Below are positions 26,904 to 39,412 of a DNA stretch of 64,000 nt, piece by piece. The notes beneath the pieces were generated by a model. The model was not told where the DNA came from, made no database searches, and was given only the letters and a program-made list of their open reading frames with translations. Within the stretch, counting starts at the first letter, position 1. Each line of letters starts with the position of its first letter. The translations under genes were made by a program, and so were the position numbers. Location: assembly GCF_002078875.1 (NCBI RefSeq), contig NC_034409.1, positions 14,981,111-15,045,110 of the forward strand, in the 5' to 3' direction. The DNA comes from Numida meleagris. Taxonomy: Eukaryota; Chordata; Aves; Galliformes; Numididae.

Positions 26904-27993
26904 TTTCTTGTGGTTTGTAACTAAGCCTTGATTTTAGGTTGTATTAACTTCTTATTGGTTGTGCATTAAAAAAAAAAAAAGTAAAATGCCCAAAGCTTTC
27001 ACAATGTTAAAATTACATCCAAGTTGAAGGGCATGTATTAAAGAATGAAGTATCTTTTATTGTGGTCTCCATTTAGATATAAATTGAGTGACAGTAATTT
27101 CCAAGCAGATTGTCATGTCACCTTCATTTTTGCATAACCAGTAACTTCTCTACTCAGTTGTTTTTTAATACTCTGAGACCCAGCAGTGCTTTAAATCTGA
27201 CTGAAGTGGGGGACACTTACATTAATGTTTTTAAAATACAGCTTTTGTAATGTTGTCAAGGCACTTTTGAGAAGTTTTGGCAGTTGACAAGCTTAATTGT
27301 CTCTAAAGCATTAAGCTGCTACTTGCTTTGGTTTTTACCCTTCAATATTATTTGTGGAGAAAATGTCTCATTCATATCCTCATATCTTAAATTTTGCATT
27401 TTCCCCTTAGGGTTTAGAGAGTGTTTAATAAAACCAAAAGAAAGCATATGTTGCAGGCCAGCTTGCTTTTGAGTTAATAATACTTTAAATATTTTATTGA
27501 GTTTTAATAAATACTTGCAATAACAGGTTTTTTTTTTGAGGATTGACCTTCATTTTATCACATTATCCTTTCTTCATATTGAAAGATGCTTTATATATAA
27601 CTGCATGCAAACTCAATGTAAAAAACTTCAGTGGAGAAAAGATATGCATATTCAGAAAATGACTGTCATAGTATATAGCTGCTTCCCAGATTGTGTAATT
27701 TTTTTTCTGAAAAATAGTCAAACAGAAGTCTAGTCTAACACTTCAGGGAAGATGACTGTCCTGTTATACTAAATGCCTCTGCTATACATGCTATACAGAA
27801 ACCATGTAATTAATTTAGAACAGGTCTTCAGAGGAAAAAAATAAGCTAATACCTACATTTCATACCGCTCAGTGTAAAATCTTTTAAATGAGAGTTTATG
27901 GAAGCTGCCTATACCAGTTTCATAGCACTTGAAGGAAAATGAAACCCTAACTCTGGTATTTTGAAAGGTTTGCACGTATAGCAACCATTTTAC

Positions 27994-29785
27994 ACAGAAT
28001 CACAGTGGTTGGGAGGGACCTCTAGAGATCAAGTCCAGCCCCATGGTAAAGCAGGTTCCCTACAGCAGATCACAGAGGAAGGTGTCGAGACGGGTCTTGA
28101 ATGTCTTCGGATAAGGAGACTCCACAACCTCTCCGGGCAACCTGTTCCAGTGCTCCATCACCCTTACCTTAAAGAAGTTCTTCTGCGTGTTTGTATGGAA
28201 CTTCCTATATTCAAGTTTTAGACCATTGCTCCTTGTTCTACTGTTGCTCATCACTGAAGAGTCCACTGCCATTGATTTGACTCCTGAACTTTATTTATTT
28301 ATAAACAGTTATACAATCCCCTTGCAGCCTTCTCTTCTACAGGCTGAACAGTCCTAGGTCACTCAGAATTTCCTCTTACAGAAGTTGCTCCAGGCTCTTA
28401 ATCGTCTTTGTCACCCTCTGCTGGACTCCTTCTAGATCACTGCCTTTTTTGAACTGGAGCCCAGAGCTGGACACAGCACTCCAGATGTGGCTTTACCAGG
28501 GCAGAGTCGAGGGGGAGGATCACCTCCATGATCTGCTGGCCACGCTCTTTTTAATGCACCCCAGGGTATCATTGGCCTTCCTGGCCACAAGGGCACACTG
28601 CTGGCTCACGGCCAGCCTGTTGTCCACCAGGAAGCCCAGGTCCTTCTCTGCAAAGCGCCTCTCCAGCAGGTCAGCCCCAAACCTGTACTGATGCATGTGG
28701 CTATTCCTCCTCAGGTGCAGAACTCTACACTTGCTCTTGTTGAACCTCATCAGGTTCCTCTCTAATCAACTCTCCAGTCTGTCCAGGTCTTACTGAATGG
28801 CAGTCAGTAAGCAGCCTTCTGGTGAGTCAGCCACTCATCCTAGCTTAGTATCGTCAGCAAACTTGCTGAGGGTGGACTCTATCCCTTCATCTAGGTTATT
28901 GATGAAGATGTTGAACAAGACTGGACTCAGCACTAAACCCTGCTAGTTACAGGCCTCCAACTAGACTCTGTGCTGCTGATAACAACTCTCTGAGCTCTGC
29001 CAGTCAGCCAGTTTTTAATCCACATCACCATCCATTCATCTATCCCATACTTTTTAAACTTCATTAGGAGGATGTTGTGGGAGACAGTGTCAGTCACCTT
29101 GCTGAAGTCAAGGTACACAACATGCACTGCTCTTCTTAAATCTACCCAGCCAGTGATGACATCACAGAAGGCTACCAGGTTGGTTGAGCGTGATTTCCCC
29201 CTGGTGAATCCTTGCTGACTGCTCCTGATAGTCTTATTCTCTTCCAGTTGCTTGGAGATGGTATCCAGAACAAGCTGGTCCATGACCTTTCTGGGGCAGA
29301 GGTGAGGCTGACTGGCCTGTAGTTTCCCAGCTTCTCCTCCTTGCCCTTTTTGAAGACTTGTGTGACACTGGCTATCATCCGGTCTTTAGGGACCTCTCCT
29401 GTTCTCTCTGTATCATCTCTTTCAAAGATGATAAAGAGCAGTTCAGCAGTCACCTCTGCCAGCTCCCTCAGCACATGCGTGTGCATCCAGTGAGGCCCAT
29501 GGATTTGTGTGCATTGATTTTGGCTAGATGTTCTGTGATCAGATCCACCTTGACCAAGGGGAAGTCTTCCATTCCCTGGATTCTCTCTCTCTAGGGTCTG
29601 GGATTCTCGAGGGGCAGTCTTAGTAGTAAAGACTGAAGCAAAGAAGATGTTCAGTATCTCTGCCTTCTCAGCGTCCCCTGTTACCAGGGCACCCTCCTCA
29701 TTCAGTAGTGGACCCACATTTTCTCTAGTCCTCCTTTTACTATTGACATACTTAAAAACCTTTCTTGCTATTCATAGGCAATGTA
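27994..29785 (-). mobile_element. CR1 LINE, 1.8 kb, minus strand
   Basis: The reverse strand carries ORF2 in broken frames. From the 5' end it reads [20 protein letters not shown] and FASVFTTK, then [17 protein letters not shown], then VVYLDFSKVTDTVSHNILL, then FADD preserved at 28861-28850. After that come NLMRFNKSKCRVLHL, AEKDLGFLVD and the SQQCALVARKAN segment. The 3' tail (ATTCTGTG type) is at 27994-28003. An A/T-rich patch with a GTTATAC segment near 28285-28315 looks like an internal change. It is 5'-truncated at about 29785 ([16 protein letters not shown] region) and frameshifted, so inactive despite the intact catalytic aspartates. Confidence 0.92.
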
Positions 29786-32700
29786 CTATTATCACAGTTG
29801 AGATTATTTCCTTATAAATAAAGGAACTTCATGCTTCAAATAAACATATTAAAAAAAAAAAAAAAAGGGAGCTCCAAACACCTGATAGTCACCTATTTGT
29901 CCTTATCAAGCACAAGATTCTTGCATGAAGATTGGACTATGTTACAAGTTTTCCAAGCCCTGGAACATAGATCATTATTTTTTAGCAGTAGTATTTTTTT
30001 CCTCTCAGTAAATTTGCAGATCTGAATTGGAAAATTACTAGCTTTGTGGAAATCTCATCTTAAATCTGGAACATTATTCCACAGCCTGAAGAGAAAAGTT
30101 GTGGCTTTGGATGTGACCAAGCAGGACACATTCTGAATCAGAGATGGAGGTGCTGCTTGATTTTTGGGGCCTCAAATTTGCTGATTAGACAGAATTTAAA
30201 ATCCAGTAGTTAAGATGCTCACAAATGGGAACAGGTTGCAGAAATTGTAGGCAGTATTTGATGGCAGTGTGTTGTAGGAATCATGGGCAGGGCTTACATC
30301 TGCTGGGAAAGGCCGTGTGTGCAAAGCCAGTCCTTCCCCATGGCCCTCCCGTGGGTGTAGGCCGAGGAGGAGCACCCACCCTTTCTCCACCTCCTGCCCC
30401 GAAATTTCTCTTCTTCTACCTCATCATGGAAGCATGTCATGGCAACCTTATAGGTGGTGGCTGAAACATGGATGTGTTGATGACAGGATGCCAATAGCTG
30501 TACCCAATAATTAAGAAATAAGCAAATAATTAGCAAGTTAGCCAGCTAAGGAAAATTGCAGCAGGTCTGAGAATAAAATTAACTGTTTGCATTAGCAAAA
30601 GAATGCTGGGATGGGGTGAAGAGTACATGCTGCCTCTTCCCTTAAGTCGGGAACAGGGGTGCCCTTTCAGTACCTGGAGGAGGGCCTGGCTTCCAAGGAT
30701 GGGATGGAACAAAAGCCCTTTTTCAAAATGGCACTTCAGTAAACTTGAACATTTATAGTCTGTCATGATATTGCTGAAGTTTATGTATCATTTTCTGTGT
30801 CTGTTTATAGAGTAAAATACTTTTCTTAGGTATTTTTGAGTATGCTTGTTGCCGATGGCCTACAGCACCCCATGCTGTGTGTGTACAACCGCACATACGT
30901 CTTAGCAGCTTAAGAATTTCATGTGTTATCTCCAAAGACTGTAATTTATCAGCTGGAATAACAGTGAGGGTTTGTTTAGGATACCCATGAGAGACTATTT
31001 TAAAAAAAAAAAAGAAAAAAAGACTCCTGTGAAGCGCTGTGAAGTGTTGATAGCACTAAAACCACACTACGCTCGGTTTCAAATTAAAGATAACATTGAA
31101 CAGAAAGTGAATCTTCCTTCTCCTGTTGTGCTGACCTTGTGTGATGGTCTGAAAATAGTCTGAGTCAGTTTGTAAGTATAGATTTGAAATTCACTGTGAA
31201 GCCAGCAAGCAAAAACCCATAGCTTGGGTTATTTGGGCAGTGCAGTACACAGAGCTGCAAGGCTTCCTCTCACTGGAAGGTTCTCACTGCTCATGCCAGT
31301 TCTTGTGCATTTTGTGGACTGAAAAGTCCTTTTGAAATGGAAAGGAAAAATCACAGCTTTAAGCCACTTACAGGAATAAAAAAAAAATGCAAAACAAACC
31401 AGTGAATCATGATGGAGTTGTTAGCTAGATTAAAGCTGTAAAATGTTCATCTTATGGAAGAAGCTACTTGCTTTGTCAATTTAACTAGCCAAAGCTTTTT
31501 GGAGATGGAGTATTGGAGATCAAAGAATGAGTAATTCAGGTATAAACCTTTGAAGGGATGAGCATCAGAAAGATCAGGCAAATAGTTCAAGGTGTTATGT
31601 AATGGGAGTAATGGGGTGAAATTAAGGGAAGTAAAATCTGGAATGATTATCAGAGCATGGTTTAGTGCTTAGAGATGTTAGACCGAGAGTGTCTCTTGAG
31701 GCAAGTAGGAAGCTCATCATTTCTAATTGCTTAAACTGGTACATTCTCTGTTGTTATATTAGAAATAACGTTTGCTTTTCTGGTGTTTGAATTAGTAGAT
31801 ATACTATAGAAAACAAGGGTGAGATCAAAGGGCATTTTCCTTAAGTTAAATTTCTATATCCCATATCTCTCCCAATAATTCTCTTAACCTATATATCAAT
31901 TATAAAAGCAAAAAGAAACCTAAACAAACCTAAATATAAATAAATTGTAGATTGGCAAGCACTTAATCTTGAGACTCATGTTTATTTGCCGTATAATTTT
32001 TCTTAGGTTTAAAAACAAATAACAAAAACTGCAGAGGAAGCAGGTTTAGGGTGCTGATGTGAGGTCCTACAACAAGCACTTAACTGTAGATTCTCAGTCT
32101 ATTTTGAAACACTGCATTTTTTCCCCGCTTCATAAATCTGTTTATTTCTCCCCCAAATCTGGACCTTTAACTCAGTGAGCTACAATGGGAAATCTTTTCT
32201 TTTTTTTTCCCTTTCCCTTTTGACTACTGTCTTGGGTTATTAGCTAGAAGAATGTTTTCTTTTTAATAAAATCTAGTCATCAGGGACTATGTGCACAAGA
32301 GCACTTTGCCCCCTCCACCTCACCGGCTTTTCAAGAAAATAAATGTAGTCTTCAGAGGGAAGCTAGCCAGAATGTTGAGAGGCTTTTATTAAAATTCTGA
32401 AAAACAACTAACAATCCTGCTAATGGTACTTTTTGTTGTAGTTTTGCCTTAATGCAATTTTTTTTTTTAATGATAGATGATAAAAATCTGCTCCTACAGT
32501 TCTCCAGGTTGTGAAACCATATTTAAAAAGGATTTTCACTTTGGAGATGATTTGAAAACCAAGTATTTATTTAAAGAAGAAATGTACACACAATTATATT
32601 TTCTAGCATTTCTTCTGTCATTATTGAAGGTTTTGTCTTTAATAGAAAATTTTCCCATTTTTTTCTGCTTTTGGTTTCTTCTCTTCCTTTTGCCTACAGT

Positions 32701-35700
32701 GAGATCATAATGCTGTTTGATTTCTGTCTGTTGCCTTGGTAATGACTCTCATGTCACAAAGTCAGTATTAACTTCACTGCAGGACCATACAGAAGGAAAT
32801 GCGTGAACTGCATGGGTGGGAGCAAAGACTTTGTTGGAACATATGGCTTGGGTTATTAGCAATTATGTGAACTGAAATGGCTTGGCTTTACATTTAGCAT
32901 AGACATGGTGTCGCTGTTGATAAGTCAGTTAAATGCATCTCATTCATGCTATTCATATGTATAGCCAAGTAATGAAATGAACTCAGAGTAGCGATGCTTT
33001 TTATAAATCATCCATGAATGATTGCTTGAGAAGGTTCCCTAAATAGCAGTGCCGTAGGGTAGGGTTTTTTGTTTGTTTTGTGGAGTTTTTTTAAAACATG
33101 TTATTTATCTCAATAGCTTCTGGAGCACACTTATGTTGCAGCAGTTTCTCTTACAAAAATACACTTCTTGTGCAGTTTTTAAAGTTTAGTGGGCATAATT
33201 TTGTTAAACTGTATGTTTCCGTTTTCCCTAGTGAGGGCCATTCTTTAGTTTTTAGATGAGGAAATCAGATATCAATTAGTGACCAATTCAGTTCATTTTT
33301 CCTTGAAGTATAGTAAGGGGAGAGAATTTCGTTTGTGCTGTGCATTCGCTCATGTGTGAAAACCTAAGGGACATGTATTACTCAAATATATTCTTAGCAA
33401 TAAAGTGTCTACTTACACAGAAAATACAGTGCATATTGAGAAGACACAAAATTAGACTGGAAAAGGTCACCTGATTAGATGCTGCCCAATACAGCAACAC
33501 GAAAACCTCAGTGAAATATATTACCAATCCCATTCAAACGCAGAGTAAGAGATATGATGCCCTTTAAATCTGTTTATTCACCTTTACTTTAAGGGCATAG
33601 AAACCAGCCCTGTAAATTGGATTCTTTGGAGTCTGTCAATAAGAGTTAAACCACTGCAGGCTACTCAAAATGTTTTATACAACAGAGGTTGAGAGATAGA
33701 ATATGTGTATATATAGAAAGCTTCTGCTCAATGCAAGAGGTTACTGTAAATGAAAATAGTCCAGAAGTGGATTGTAAATTAGAACAAAAAAAAGGTAACA
33801 TCTACAGGCTAATCAAGGCTTGGTTATTGTGAGCAGCCTACAAAATAAAGATTGCTGTGATCAAAATAGCCCATGCAGATGATGTGGTATGGAGTACAGT
33901 CACCAAATTGAAAGATAAATAAGAAATCACTGAAGAGGCCCTTAATTCTTTGGCACAGTGAGGAACAATGCTACGTGCAAAGCCAGTGAGGAAAATGAGT
34001 GGTAACAGAGACAGTGTTAATGAGGAGGGCCCAGGATGGGAACAAGGGTGCCAACACAACCAGAGGGTGAGAACACAGAAACGACAAGGATATGTGCTTC
34101 TTGTCTATGTTTCAAGTAGTTTCTTCAATGATCATGGTTATCAGAGCTGGAGGAGATACGTTGGAGTGCAACTTAGGTCTGATCCCCTCTGGGTGAAGAG
34201 GGACCTGCCTGTGACTGCTTAACATGGCTAACAAGCCAGGAGAGGTAATAATACTTCAGTTAATGTTTTTGGAACTTTTTCAGAAAGAGCAAAATCCTTT
34301 TGTGATATTCTGTCTCCTTTCAGTAGTCACTTGTATATTGCACTCTCCCGAGAGCATGCCTTACACACATTTTAGCCAACAGAAAAATCTGTGAGACTGA
34401 GTTGTCAGATGAATTTTATGAATCTTACAGAGAAGTTTAATTATTCTCTACATCTTGTAATGGAAAAGAAGAGCACATAAATGGTGGGCTGCTGATTCAA
34501 ACTTCTGTTTTCTGAAGGCCTGCTTCTCACCTAATCCTGGTTTTTTGGTCTGGATTATGCATAGAAGATACTTTAGAAGCTTTTCTAGACGTAGAGGGAG
34601 GGGGACAAAAGCACAACAAAAATAATCATTTGAGACAATTTGGGTTTTTTATTCTTACTCTTCCTTGTACTTAATTGTGTTATGTCTGCAATGTGTTTCT
34701 AGATTGGGGAAGGAGATGAAAAAGCTTGAGCAATTGAAGTTTATGAGGTGACAACTTGATGTTTTCAACTTCAGGTCTTTGAATCATAGGTCTAGTAGCA
34801 AAGTAATGAATTTGGTTCTTAAAAACAAATAAAAATTGAGAAAAAATTTGAAGGAAATGCTTAGATTCCCATTAGTCTCTTCAGCTTGCTACTTTCAAGG
34901 CAAGTTGTCTGAAGGCACATGAGATGCAGTGGTGTCAGTGTCTGCATTGTAAATATAACCTCAGTGAGCCTGAATGGAAAAGAGGACTTTGTTATCAGAA
35001 AGAAAATGAGGCAAGTCCTGGCTTTCCTCATGGGTTTCTGGTCTGCCTCATGAGAAACAACAAACATTTGTCGTGTGCGCTTTCATCCTTCAAACATTAC
35101 CACTGTCTTTTTTAATATGAAGAGTTAGATTTGTCTGTGCATTAAGGAAGTACTTGTCACCTTTTTACGTAGGTGAGAGAGGGAAGGAAATAGAAGTACT
35201 ATTTTTTGCTTTTGCATCAGGGGTTGCTGGAAGCCAGGTAAGATCTCAGTAAGACTTCAATCAATTTGGATATTTTTTAAACAATTTTTTAATTTTAACA
35301 TTTTAACATTTGTTTTTATCCTAAATCTGAGCCCTTAGTGCAGCTGAAGAACAAGGGACTGATCCTGAGTCCAATCAGAGTTTAGTTCTGTAGTACAAAA
35401 GTATGATTTCAGTGCAAAGAACTGAAAGAAATCATAGTGTTATGCTGCATCAGCAGCCCTGTTCCATTTGCACACAGGAACAGAAGAAAAAGGTTCTTAC
35501 AAGCGTGAGAAGTTTGTGGCCTGTTTGCTGGTGATGATGCTTTTTCAATTTCACATTCCAAAAATTCTAGATTTTTCAACAGCCACTTCAATTTTAATGT
35601 TCAAGAACCGAGTTTACATTTTTTTGCAGGTTGTAATATATGCCATCTGTTTACAGTGGAAATAAATGACATTATACAGGCTGGTGTTTTTCTAATGCAT

Positions 35701-36245
35701 GTAAGGAGAGTGACTAATTACTGAGATAGGACAGCTTTAAAGAAAACACACTCATTCTGAGTCACTTTCCATTCTTTCTTTATATACTGTTTCATATAAT
35801 GGTTGAGAAATAATCATCATGTTTAAGCATTTATGATTTTAAAATTATCAAATACATCACAGTACTTTCATCTTATTTGCTTTATTGGAGCTTTGATTAC
35901 ATAAAATTAGCAAGTCTTAGCTCATTGTATTTTCCAGGGTATATAGTCCTACTTTGAGTGCTTATATCTTACAGCAAAGAACAATTTTTCATTTGGATTC
36001 TTGTCACACTGTGAAAAGTGAGCTTGAGCACTGCCAGATTTCTGAACAGAGGCAGAAACAGGTTGTTCTTGTAGTAACGTATATATCATATGATTGACTG
36101 TACTGAGATCTGGAACACAGGCTCTGCAAGACACTGGTGAGATCTCCACAGGCATCTGGATCTCACTGTTTGTTTGCTGATTTATAACATTTGTTAATTT
36201 AAACTAGCTAGAAAAGAATGTAAACAAATTCTTTTATGGTTGGTT
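29786..36245. other. Intronic sequence, no gene seen
   Basis: AT-rich intron. AATAAA at 29839-29844 is followed by A16 at 29851-29866, resembling a retroposed 3' end, but no body was recognised. Further A/T runs lie at 31002-31020 and 32459-32468. None of the open frames (for example 30225-30464 and 33968-34222) resembles a known protein. Confidence 0.6.
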
Positions 36246-36605
36246 TCATAGAATCATTTAGGTTGGAAAAGACCTTCAAGATCATGAAGTCCAACCATCA
36301 AACTGAGCTAACGAGTCCCATCACTAAACCGTGTCCCTTGGTGCGGTATTCACATGCCTCTTAAATACCTACAGGAACGGGAACTCTACCGCTTCTCTGG
36401 GCAGCCTGTTCTAATTGTTGACCACCCTCTCTGTGAAGAAATTCTTAATGTCCCACCTAGATCTCCCCTGCTGCCACTTGAGACCATTTCCTTGCATCCC
36501 ATTACTTGCCACTTCAGAAAAGAGTCCCTCTCTAAAACATCTGGTCTGATTGCCTCTTCTGTGAGCATCTCAATGAAAGTCTTTGCTGTCCAGCACTGTC
36601 TTCAG
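36246..36605 (-). mobile_element. CR1 3' end, minus strand
   Basis: It begins with the reverse-complement tail (TCATAGAATCATTTAGGTTGG) and runs through the CAAGATCATGAAGTCCAACC and TCTCTGGGCAGCCTGTTC segments. On the minus strand the last part codes for an eroded ORF2 C-terminus (KEMVSSGSRGDL region). It is a different, older subfamily from the + copies with GGTCTAGTGG. Confidence 0.85.
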
Positions 36606-39400
36606 TTGTATTAGGGCAACTGCAACTTCTATGGAAACTCTTCAATGCAGAAATGCTTATTAACCAGACAGTAGATATAGGTTAGCAGTTTGAGTTGGTG
36701 GACTCCTGTCCAGTTTTGGAAATCTTAATTCCCTTGATAGTGTAATATGCTACCGGAAACAATTGATGTGGCAGGGATAGTGTAGAATGCTAGAGGGGGA
36801 ATTAACATTAGAGAGCAAGGATGAAAAAAGAAATAGAAGAAAAACACATTAGCAGAGATGGACTGTGCTTAAAAATGTACTGGAAAGAGAAATGTATACC
36901 CTGGTTAGAAGCTTAGCTCACTTGCCCTCCTCTTAGCAGAACATGAGCTGTGTTTAGTTTCTTGCCTTAAGAACACTAACCAACCAGCTTTAAGTCATCT
37001 GTGGCAGTGCCTAAGCTCTTGTTTCTGCATTGTCTTGTGAGAATATGACGGAGCAAATAGCTGTGTAAAGAAGAGAAGATGCTGTTAGAGCACCTCTCTT
37101 CTTTCTCAAGTAGCTGCACTGGCATCTACACCAGTGAGCAGCTTTAAGCACATTTTCTAACTCAAGCTTGCAGTGTACTTCCTTTCTGTTAAATGATGCA
37201 TTTTAGCTTCCTGTGGTGTGTTTGTAGTGTGTATTAGATTTCACACAGTGACAAGATTTCATACTTCGGAGCTTCTCTACCTCAGTCACGAGGCTTGTTT
37301 GGGCTAGCCTGTAGCTTGGAAGAAGTTGTGGTCAGCTGCAGTAAAGCTTTCGGTCTCCACAAGCTTCAGCGTCCGGGGCAGTGCTCACATGGTGCAGGGT
37401 GGCTGCCACCAGCTGGGCGGCTCTGGGGCCCGTCTTTTGTCTTCTTTCAGCATCAAAGCTGGTTTGCACTTTGACTTTTCCACAAGACAGCTTTGGTTTT
37501 TGCTAACAACATAATCTTACATCTATCCCATGCCTGCTGCATGGTAGACCATTGTGTACAGAAGCACTTGTAGTAAATTTAACATACGCGTTTTTATGTG
37601 TTCATTGGTGTTAGTATGTCTTAGATTCTGAGCATTAGCTTATTACTTTTCATTGTATTTAAATATAGTTATGGAGAGGGTAATAGCAGCTATTGTTTAT
37701 GCATCTTTCTAAACTAGATGTTTTCCATAGAGTTAAAATAATTTACTTGTTTGGGGATTTATTCTGGTTTCATAAAGGACATTTTCCTTTCATAACAGCA
37801 AAATTCTTTGTCTGGAACAAATTAACTGCCGTTCAAGGACTAATTTTTTCCTTCATGGCAGAAATTCCTTCCTCCATGGTGCTGCTCCTCAGGCTGACTG
37901 CCACATTGCTGTCACAGGCACTCCCCAGGGACTGCGGATCACAATCACATCTGTTGCTCTGAGTCACAACTTCATCCTATCTAGCGGGGTTTTAGTGTTC
38001 ATTAGACTAATTAATGATTGAGTAAAGCAATATGACATAGCTTGCCAAAATTGACATATCAGTTAGCTTTTTGGAAAATTCAGGCTATTGACTATTTTCA
38101 GTGTCTATATAAATTGCTATATGCAAGATTTTAAACAGGCAGGTATTTCATGTTGTCATGAAAGTTAGAAAAAAACAGATTGCTGCCTGGTTTAATCTTG
38201 CTTGCGCTGTACAGGGTATGTGGAAGGGAATGGTCAGGTAAACACCACTCTATAAGGGAGTTCTTTCCCTGTGTGAAGTTTGAGATACTATGAGAAGAGA
38301 GGAGTGAAAGGGGGAGAATGGGAGCAAACTGTAATGCTTATATTAGTTTCTGCCTTTAAAAAGCAGACCACCACCATGTAGCACTGAATCTGCTACAGCT
38401 TTGTTCTGGCACTGTGTTCTTCACTTGTAACAGCAGACTGCCCCCCAGTTTGTCATGGATCTGAAGTCTGTAGTCTTCTCCCATGTCTGGACAACTCTAG
38501 AGAGTCTGGAAAAGGATGGGAAATTTTAGGTTAAAGGTAAATGGTACATGGACTATTTCTGGGTACAGAAAGGATGACATGGCAGTTTTGAAATAAGCTA
38601 TTGAATTGGCTTTGCTTTATTTTTGCATTGTATGGTAGAAACAAACCCACAAAGCATTAATATCTTACGTATTATTGACACCGATAAAGGTGCTTTATGT
38701 GTTTGCAAAGAAATTAAATTTACAATATATTAAATATGGTAAATGCTGGAATCTTCATTACTACTGTATGTCTAAGCAAAATTAAACAAATTGTTAGTAG
38801 CATCGCTCTTTCTTCATTAAGGAAATCAGGAACATTGCACTGCTACCTGGTATAGAGGCCTTGGGTAGTTCTACCAGCTTTGTGTAAAGACTGAGAAATT
38901 GTATTACTGAGTGGTGAGAAGACATCAGAGTAAGTATTTAGCTATCACTGTTCAGGCATATGACCCTTTAGTCTTTTAAAGCCATGTTGTCTGGCAACCA
39001 TGCTTGACCATTGCCTTGTTTGGGAGAGTATAACCTTTGCTTGGGAAACTTGATCCCATAAATGAAGTGGCACCTTCCCCAGTAGCAACAAGGAAGGTTT
39101 GATTTCTCATCCTTCTGCTGGGCATTAGCCAGCAAAAGGCGATGTATCATATAATAGTAATCTTTTGTTACTTGACCAGCAAAGTAAACTTTTTTTCCAG
39201 TGAATTGCACAGTAATTCATGTGTTTGTGACACAGCCTTGGAGGAAAGCTTCCTCCATGGCTTACCTGCAAATATTTGTGAAGAACAATGGCATGGTACT
39301 CTAATGGTACAGGGCACAATTATTTGCTGTATGCACACTACTATTTGATATACTTTGAATGCTTTGAAATTTTTGAATATGATAGCTATGTAGACAGATC

Positions 39401-39412
39401 TTCCAGGTAAGT
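39401..39412 (+). promoter_or_regulatory. Candidate recursive splice site (AG|GTAAGT)
   Basis: TTCCAG is followed directly by GTAAGT (39407-39412), a full consensus donor placed against a 3' splice-site AG. It lies about 19.6 kb into the 37.8-kb intron. The upstream pyrimidine tract is weak (GATCTTCCAG), which lowers the likelihood. No exon with an open continuation was seen here. Confidence 0.3.

Larger units (their letters stand above)
24851..27993. other. Intronic sequence with a purine-rich tract
   Basis: No exon seen. A purine-rich tract (25920-26160) creates a spurious long minus-strand frame rich in Phe, Leu and Ser. A CR1 tail scrap lies at 26809-26903. The rest is AT-rich with an A run at 26969-26981. 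Confidence 0.6.

Noticed and set aside
29831..29866. AATAAA followed by an A16 run, like a processed pseudogene 3' end
   Set aside because: No recognisable transcript body between it and the CR1 edge at about 29785, and no flanking duplication found.
33838..33926. Reading KIAVIKIAHADDVVW, resembling the ADD box of a reverse transcriptase
   Set aside because: Only the short box looks familiar. No palm or thumb motifs were seen on either side, and stops follow at once.
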